A DNA stretch of 17,358 nucleotides from DAOTXK01 sp034430555 (lineage in GTDB: Bacteria > Chloroflexota > Anaerolineae > Aggregatilineales > Ch27). A program made the translations under genes and the position numbers. Below are positions 14,246 through 17,358 of this stretch, piece by piece (the stretch's first letter is position 1; every line of letters begins with the position of its first letter). Location of the stretch: positions 1 through 17,358 of the forward strand of contig DAOUEM010000417.1 in assembly GCA_034430555.1 (NCBI GenBank). The letters run 5' to 3'. The notes beneath the pieces are model-generated. The model did no database searches. It was given only the letters and a program-made list of their open reading frames with translations, and was not told where the DNA came from.

Positions 14246-17200
14246 ATGAGCGCCTCACGTACCTTGATGTTATGCCTGCTGGTGGTCCTGCTGAGTGGAA
14301 TCGGTTTGCCGGCTTTGGCCGCGCGCAGTGATGCAGGGGCAGCAGTCTTTCGCGCCCCCAGGTACGATGTCGAGGCTGAGGTCGACGCCTCCACTGCCGA
14401 CCGCCGGGCCGCCCGGCCCGCGATCGCCGCTTACCTGGACCGGGTGTCCGCCCTGGTTGGCGGGGAACCGATCACCAGCGCCCAGGCCCGCCAGCAGCGC
14501 GCCTCGTGGACGGTGATGGTTTACCTGGCCGCCGATAACGACCTGGAAGAATATGCGCTGGGTGACATGGACGAGATGGAGGTGATAGGCAGCACCTCAG
14601 CAGTTAACATCATCGTGCAGCTAGACCGGGCTACCGGCTACGACTCGTCTGATGGTAACTGGGCCGAGACCCGCCGCTACTTCGTGACCAGGGACAGCAA
14701 TCGCCGCGGCATTACTTCGGAGCTGGTGCAGTCACTGGGTGAAACCAACACGGGCGATCCGGCAGTGCTGGCCGACTTCGCCACCTGGACAATGAGGACC
14801 TATCCGGCGGATCATTACGCGCTGATTGTCTGGGATCACGGCGGGTCGTGGCTGGGTATTGCCAGCGACGCATCGGCGGATGACGACGACCTCAGCCTGA
14901 CGGAAATCGACAGGGCCCTCTCGCAGATCGTCGCCGCCAACAACGGCGTCCCGCTGGACATCATCGGCTTTGATGCCTGTCTGATGGGTGAATATGAGGT
15001 GTACCACACCATCGCGCCCTATGCCGATTACGGAATCGCCGCCGAAGAGACGATCCCCGGCTATGGCTGGGACTATGCCGGCCCTTTCGATGCCCTGGTA
15101 CGTAATCCCGCCATGGACGGATTGGCGTTCAGCCGGGCTTTCGTGGACAGCTACATGACGTTTTATACTGAGACGGTCACTTACTACGACGTATTCGATC
15201 TCGGCGTCATGGACCTGAGTCATTCGGAGGCCGTCTACGCCTCATTGGACACATTCGCCAACACCGTAGCCGCCCATGCCGGCGCCGTGCTGAGCGCCAT
15301 CGGCGACGCGCGCAACAACACGATCGTTTTCGGCGGGTTCGATGATCCACAGTACTTCGACCTGTGGTCGGCGGCCGACCTGATCCAGTTCATGGACATC
15401 ATGACCACGCTCACCCCGGATCGGGCCGTCGCCCAGGCCGCGCAGCAAGTCGTGGCCAGTGCGTCGCAGATGGTGGCCCATCACCGGGCGAACGAGGGCC
15501 TGCGTGGGGCACGGGGGATGTCGATATTTTTCCCGCGAAACCTGCGCTCGTATAACCAGTACGGTTTCTCCGGTCGCTATGCGCAGGAAAGCCCGGACGG
15601 CATGGTCGCCTGGCGCCAGTTCCTGGACGTGTTTTACGGCATGGCCATCGAGACGGTGACCGAGGCTCCTCAGGTGAGCATTCTGGGCGCTTACCCGGAG
15701 GTAGCCAGCATTTACCAGCCGTCGACCATCCAGATGGAAATCTCCGGGCGGGACATCGTCGACGTGACCCTGGGGGTTTCGCAGCTGCAGGAGGACGGCA
15801 CGAGCTTCCTGGTGGACTACGTGCGGCTGGTCTCGCGCACCACCACCCCTGACGGGCAAGAACTGTCCGAGTGGCCAGATGGCACCGCCACCCGCAGCTT
15901 CATCTGGGATACGGAAATCCCCCTGATTACCGACGGCACCGTCGAAGTTCCGGCGGTGTTGATCCAGAACCGTGAGAATCCGATCTCGGCAGTGGTCGAT
16001 GGCCGCGTGATTCCCGCCAATGGGGACCCAGTCGATGCCCAACTGGTCTACGACCTGAGGGTGGGCACCGTCAGCAGCGTATGGGGCGTGCGAGAAACCG
16101 CCAACGGCTTCGTGCCTTTTGAGCTGGCCATCCAGCCGGGCGACCGCTTTCAACCCTACTGGTTGTTCCTTGATGCCGATCACGCCCTCAGCGCCCGGCC
16201 TGCCGATTCCATGCTGACCTTCAGCACGGTGCCGTTCAGCTACCGGCTGGTGCCGGCCCCTACCGGTACTTACGAACTCAGCGTCATCACCGAAAACATC
16301 ACCGGCGCTACCACGCTGGACCGGACCATCATCCAGGTGAACAACGATGGGCTTGATACCGGCCAGCGAGGGTTCACCGACCTGGAGTTTGGGGTGAGCT
16401 TCCGCTACCCGGCCAACTGGATCGAACCGCGCTACGTCCAGACGGACGAGGGCGGCCGCCTGTTCACCGGCGACCCGGTCACAGAAACCCTGCTGAGCGT
16501 TCTGGTTTACGATGGGGCGGCTTCCGCGCAGGATGTCGCGCAGCAGGTGATCAACAGCTGGAACACCCTGCAAGATGCTCAGCTCGTCGACCAGCAGCCG
16601 AGCACCGTGAGTGGTTACGAGGCTTATATCGTCAACTATTTATACACGCTCAATAACCAGCCGCGGGCGGGCACCGTCCTGACCGTATACCTGCCGGAAC
16701 GTGGTCTGGGTTATGGATTCGACCTTGACGCCCGCGCATCCGAGCTGGAAACGGCAGAGGCGGTCTTCGGCATCCTGGCGGACAGCATTCACTTCTTCGA
16801 CGTGGCAGCAACACTCGGCACCAGCAGCTGGACGACGGTCGAGGCCGGCGGCGGGTTGGTGTCCTTCAGCGTACCGGTAAGCTGGTCTCCAACACAGGCC
16901 GCCCCCTGGAACATCTACCACCCGGAAGGCGATACATCAACCTTCATGGCGGTGAAGGTCGACGTGGCCCAGGGTCTCTCCAACGAAACGCTGGCGGAGC
17001 AAACCTTCGACCTGCTGGGAGCCAATACCAACGTCTCCAACTTGCAGACTCTGGCCGCCCAGCCGTATTTCATCGGCAACGAGACCTGGTATATGATCAG
17101 CTTCTCTTACACCAATACCAGCACCGGCGTTCACACTGACGGCGCCTTCTTCGTGACGACGGCAGGCCGGCAGGAGTACGTGTTCTGGCTGGAAGCGCCC

Positions 17201-17272
17201 ACCGCCGTCTTCGACCAGGCCTGGGAAGATACCTTCTCGGTGATCATCAACAGCTTCACGTTTAGCGGCTGA
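14246..17272 (+). CDS. Secreted clostripain-family (C11) cysteine peptidase
   Basis: This 1008-residue protein starts with a signal peptide (about 1-27, hydrophobic LMLCLLVVLLSGIGLPALA, cleavage after an AxA). The C11 peptidase domain runs from WTVMVYLAADNDLEEYALGD (about residue 87) to about 430. The catalytic pair is H198 in WDHGGSW and C245 in GFDACLMG. These enzymes are calcium-dependent and cut after basic residues, often after self-processing. A beta-rich region follows (about 460-700), then two similar domains at 709-850 and 862-1008, each opening with a (V)SF(R)(Y/V)P..W strand and closing with a hydrophobic helix-strand (ILADSIHFFD, VIINSFTFSG). ATG 14246 is preferred because the signal peptide begins there and GGGAGA lies 9 nt before it; the frame extends upstream to 14093, over the rpsF promoter. 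No LPxTG or C-terminal anchor is seen, so it is probably released or loosely cell-associated. Confidence 0.88.
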   Translation: MSASRTLMLCLLVVLLSGIGLPALAARSDAGAAVFRAPRYDVEAEVDASTADRRAARPAIAAYLDRVSALVGGEPITSAQARQQRASWTVMVYLAADNDLEEYALGDMDEMEVIGSTSAVNIIVQLDRATGYDSSDGNWAETRRYFVTRDSNRRGITSELVQSLGETNTGDPAVLADFATWTMRTYPADHYALIVWDHGGSWLGIASDASADDDDLSLTEIDRALSQIVAANNGVPLDIIGFDACLMGEYEVYHTIAPYADYGIAAEETIPGYGWDYAGPFDALVRNPAMDGLAFSRAFVDSYMTFYTETVTYYDVFDLGVMDLSHSEAVYASLDTFANTVAAHAGAVLSAIGDARNNTIVFGGFDDPQYFDLWSAADLIQFMDIMTTLTPDRAVAQAAQQVVASASQMVAHHRANEGLRGARGMSIFFPRNLRSYNQYGFSGRYAQESPDGMVAWRQFLDVFYGMAIETVTEAPQVSILGAYPEVASIYQPSTIQMEISGRDIVDVTLGVSQLQEDGTSFLVDYVRLVSRTTTPDGQELSEWPDGTATRSFIWDTEIPLITDGTVEVPAVLIQNRENPISAVVDGRVIPANGDPVDAQLVYDLRVGTVSSVWGVRETANGFVPFELAIQPGDRFQPYWLFLDADHALSARPADSMLTFSTVPFSYRLVPAPTGTYELSVITENITGATTLDRTIIQVNNDGLDTGQRGFTDLEFGVSFRYPANWIEPRYVQTDEGGRLFTGDPVTETLLSVLVYDGAASAQDVAQQVINSWNTLQDAQLVDQQPSTVSGYEAYIVNYLYTLNNQPRAGTVLTVYLPERGLGYGFDLDARASELETAEAVFGILADSIHFFDVAATLGTSSWTTVEAGGGLVSFSVPVSWSPTQAAPWNIYHPEGDTSTFMAVKVDVAQGLSNETLAEQTFDLLGANTNVSNLQTLAAQPYFIGNETWYMISFSYTNTSTGVHTDGAFFVTTAGRQEYVFWLEAPTAVFDQAWEDTFSVIINSFTFSG

Positions 17273-17295
17273 GCGTTATCTGACTGTAGACGGTT

Positions 17296-17339
17296 CGAGC
17301 CGGGTTGGCAGGTGGGCAGCCCGGCTCGATAGTTTTTTT
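17296..17339 (+). terminator. Strong intrinsic terminator after the C11 peptidase gene
   Basis: CGAGCCGGG and CCCGGCTCG form a perfect 9-bp stem with a 15-nt loop, followed after ATAG by seven Ts. It lies 24 nt past the stop codon and is a textbook factor-independent terminator. Confidence 0.92.
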
Positions 17340-17358
17340 GAGCGGGACGTAAAAGCAT

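Noticed and set aside
15242..16573. 443-codon minus-strand frame opposite the C11 peptidase gene
   Set aside because: It is a shadow of a GC-rich coding region; it has no recognisable domain, while the plus frame has a signal peptide and catalytic motifs.
1..17358. CRISPR arrays, insertion sequences, phage genes or integration sites
   Set aside because: No regularly spaced repeats, transposase or integrase motifs, or direct repeats flanking the tRNA were seen.

Overview
The window looks like chromosomal DNA from an uncultured or little-studied member of the Chloroflexota. Three things point there. The membrane foldase has a long Thr/Pro-rich linker of a kind common in that phylum. The order rpsF-ssb-rpsR-foldase and the large secreted C11 peptidase fit too. 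The closest described relatives I can recall for the diterpene genes outside Mycobacterium tuberculosis are in Herpetosiphon (Chloroflexota). This taxonomic call is an inference, not a proof.

Positions 1-723 are AT-richer than the rest and hold no convincing gene. They contain a 12-bp palindrome and a leader hairpin that could control the plus-strand genes that follow. Positions 724-4901 are the most interesting part: a four-gene plus-strand run. It encodes a FemAB/BioF2-like acyltransferase, an ICMT-type membrane methyltransferase, a homologue of Rv3378c (tuberculosinyl transferase / diterpene alcohol synthase) and a homologue of Rv3377c (class II diterpene cyclase with a DxDTT motif). The last three are packed with a 4-nt gap and a 4-nt overlap. 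The likely chemistry is: the cyclase folds geranylgeranyl diphosphate into a bicyclic (halimane or clerodane type) diphosphate; the Rv3378c-like protein ionises it and adds water or a nucleophile such as a nucleoside; the flanking transferases may methylate and acylate the product. No GGPP synthase is present. The Rv3378c-like protein carries Asn where I recall the catalytic Asp of the family.

Positions 4934-7473 continue on the plus strand with a membrane PAS histidine kinase, a receiver-only response regulator and a small cyclophilin-fold protein. Convergent to these, on the minus strand, is hyuAB (7483-11069), an ATP-dependent hydantoinase/oxoprolinase pair with ATGA overlap. Upstream of it is a tRNA-Pro(GGG) gene with a near-consensus sigma70 promoter.

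Positions 11384-14099 hold a minus-strand housekeeping group: rpsF, ssb, rpsR, then a membrane-anchored parvulin foldase. The rpsF leader has a clear promoter and a hairpin with a CCG-containing bulge that resembles the S6:S18 autoregulatory motif. Hairpins lie in the ssb-rpsR and rpsR-foldase gaps. Divergent from rpsF, 14246-17272 encodes a secreted 1008-residue clostripain-family (C11) peptidase with two similar C-terminal domains, closed by a strong intrinsic terminator at 17296-17339.
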